Positions 32,361 through 32,878 of a stretch of 32,878 bases of DNA are shown piece after piece. The notes beneath the pieces were generated by a model. The model ran no database searches, had not been told where the DNA came from, and was given only the letters and a program-made list of their open reading frames with translations. The stretch is taken from contig JADFNK010000025.1 in assembly GCA_022563405.1 (NCBI GenBank), positions 1 through 32,878 on the forward strand, given 5' to 3'. A program made the translations under genes and the position numbers. The number at the start of each line of letters is the position of its first letter. Positions within the stretch are counted from its first letter, which is position 1. This stretch comes from Gemmatimonadota bacterium (GTDB taxonomy: Bacteria; Gemmatimonadota; Gemmatimonadetes; Longimicrobiales; Gaopeijiaceae).

Positions 32361-32878
32361 TCAGGAAAGATCTATGCGCTTAAAGCCCTCTGCGTAGCGA
32401 AAACCCGCCTTCTTGCCAATTATGCGGGAACGTTCGCGAACACGCTTTTCAAACACCGCATCGGGCGTAACCTGACTTTTATGTGCTTTTAGAGTTTTGA
32501 GCTTTGCTTCAAAGGTACCCGTAATGTCCTCGCAGTGCGTGGGGTCTTCCATGGCAACAAGCAAAAGCGTTTTTACCTTATGGGAAGCTAAACCCTGTTT
32601 CTCATGATGAGGAAAGTTCAATCGGTCTCGCGCTAAAGGAAATACCGCATCAATTGCGGCCTGCCCTGCTGCCCTATGATCTGAATGATTCACAAATCCC
32701 CTCTTTGTTGAATACAAAAAGGCAGGGTCCAGCGTAATAACCACATCGGGTTTCTTTTGGCGAATAACCTTAGAAATGTCTTCTTTGAGCTTTTTATTCA
32801 CCACAAGCTCCCCGTCAATATGACGAAGGAACATAACGTCTTTTATTCCAAGAATTTTTGCTGCTTGAAGCTGCTCTT
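32361..32878 (-). CDS. PIG-L/LmbE family deacetylase (5' end off window)
   Basis: 172 residues are visible up to the right edge. The frame remains open upstream of the internal Met at 32834, reading EQLQAAKILGIKDV, which matches the family, so the true start is beyond the window. Family features: DVMFLRHIDGEL, IRQKKPDVVITLDP, and NHSDHRAAGQAAIDAVFPLAR containing the third zinc-ligand His. The N-terminal zinc motif (HPDD) is not visible. Members remove N-acetyl groups from GlcNAc-type substrates (GlcNAc-PI, mycothiol or bacillithiol precursors, glycans). Codon use is AT-rich like the neighbouring thioredoxin-like gene. Confidence 0.88.
   Translation of the reverse strand, partial: EQLQAAKILGIKDVMFLRHIDGELVVNKKLKEDISKVIRQKKPDVVITLDPAFLYSTKRGFVNHSDHRAAGQAAIDAVFPLARDRLNFPHHEKQGLASHKVKTLLLVAMEDPTHCEDITGTFEAKLKTLKAHKSQVTPDAVFEKRVRERSRIIGKKAGFRYAEGFKRIDLS

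Overview
Most of the window (about 1 to 31,060) is one GC-rich bacterial chromosome that looks like Gemmatimonadota. The pointers are a Ser/Thr kinase fused to a TolB/WD40-like beta-propeller, a small lipoprotein with a TonB-plug-like fold, a secreted M28 peptidase of the type common in that phylum, and split methylmalonyl-CoA mutase genes. This placement is inferred from gene content; no 16S or marker phylogeny is available here. The last ~1.75 kb is visibly AT-rich, has different codon use and carries genes typical of another lineage (probably a Patescibacteria/CPR-like organism). It meets the first part inside a truncated gene, so the window is most likely an assembly chimera.

Layout of the GC-rich part. 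1-2579 (-) is a receptor-type Ser/Thr kinase running off the left edge. 2580-3148 holds a truncated tRNA-Leu. 3149-3592 (-) is a plug-like lipoprotein. 3796-6076 (+) is a four-TM protein plus a sodium:solute symporter, followed by acnA (6242-8947, +). 12475-8979 (-) is an nfeD-floA membrane-microdomain operon with a third, low-complexity membrane protein. 12976-14233 (+) is a 3-hydroxyacyl-CoA dehydrogenase overlapping a chorismate mutase. 15453-14290 (-) is a membrane-anchored lytic transglycosylase. 17855-15607 (-) is rng, rplU and rpmA with a strong terminator. A C-terminal scrap of an acyl-CoA dehydrogenase lies at 18008-18100. 20661-18325 (-) is the B12-binding mutase subunit, a repeat-tailed membrane protein and a RecQ helicase. 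20889-22987 (+) is the M28 peptidase and an unknown 140-aa protein. 31132-23049 (-) is a tight six-gene run: pgpH-like, ybeY, mgtE, an AarF/UbiB kinase, meaB and the methylmalonyl-CoA mutase large subunit.

How the genes work together. MeaB, the mutase large subunit and the separately placed small subunit form the propionyl/methylmalonyl-CoA branch that feeds succinyl-CoA to the TCA cycle, where aconitase acts. The hydroxyacyl-CoA dehydrogenase and the acyl-CoA dehydrogenase scrap fit a fatty/branched-acid catabolic lifestyle, and the M28 peptidase suggests peptide scavenging. NfeD and FloA organise membrane domains. RNase G, L21, L27 and YbeY are ribosome/RNA housekeeping. PgpH would turn over cyclic di-AMP but is cut by the junction.

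I found no convincing new defence, CRISPR or mobile system. The most informative oddities are the junction, the half tRNA-Leu, the dehydrogenase lacking its usual Asn, the long hairpin between nfeD and floA, and several in-frame minisatellites in small membrane proteins.
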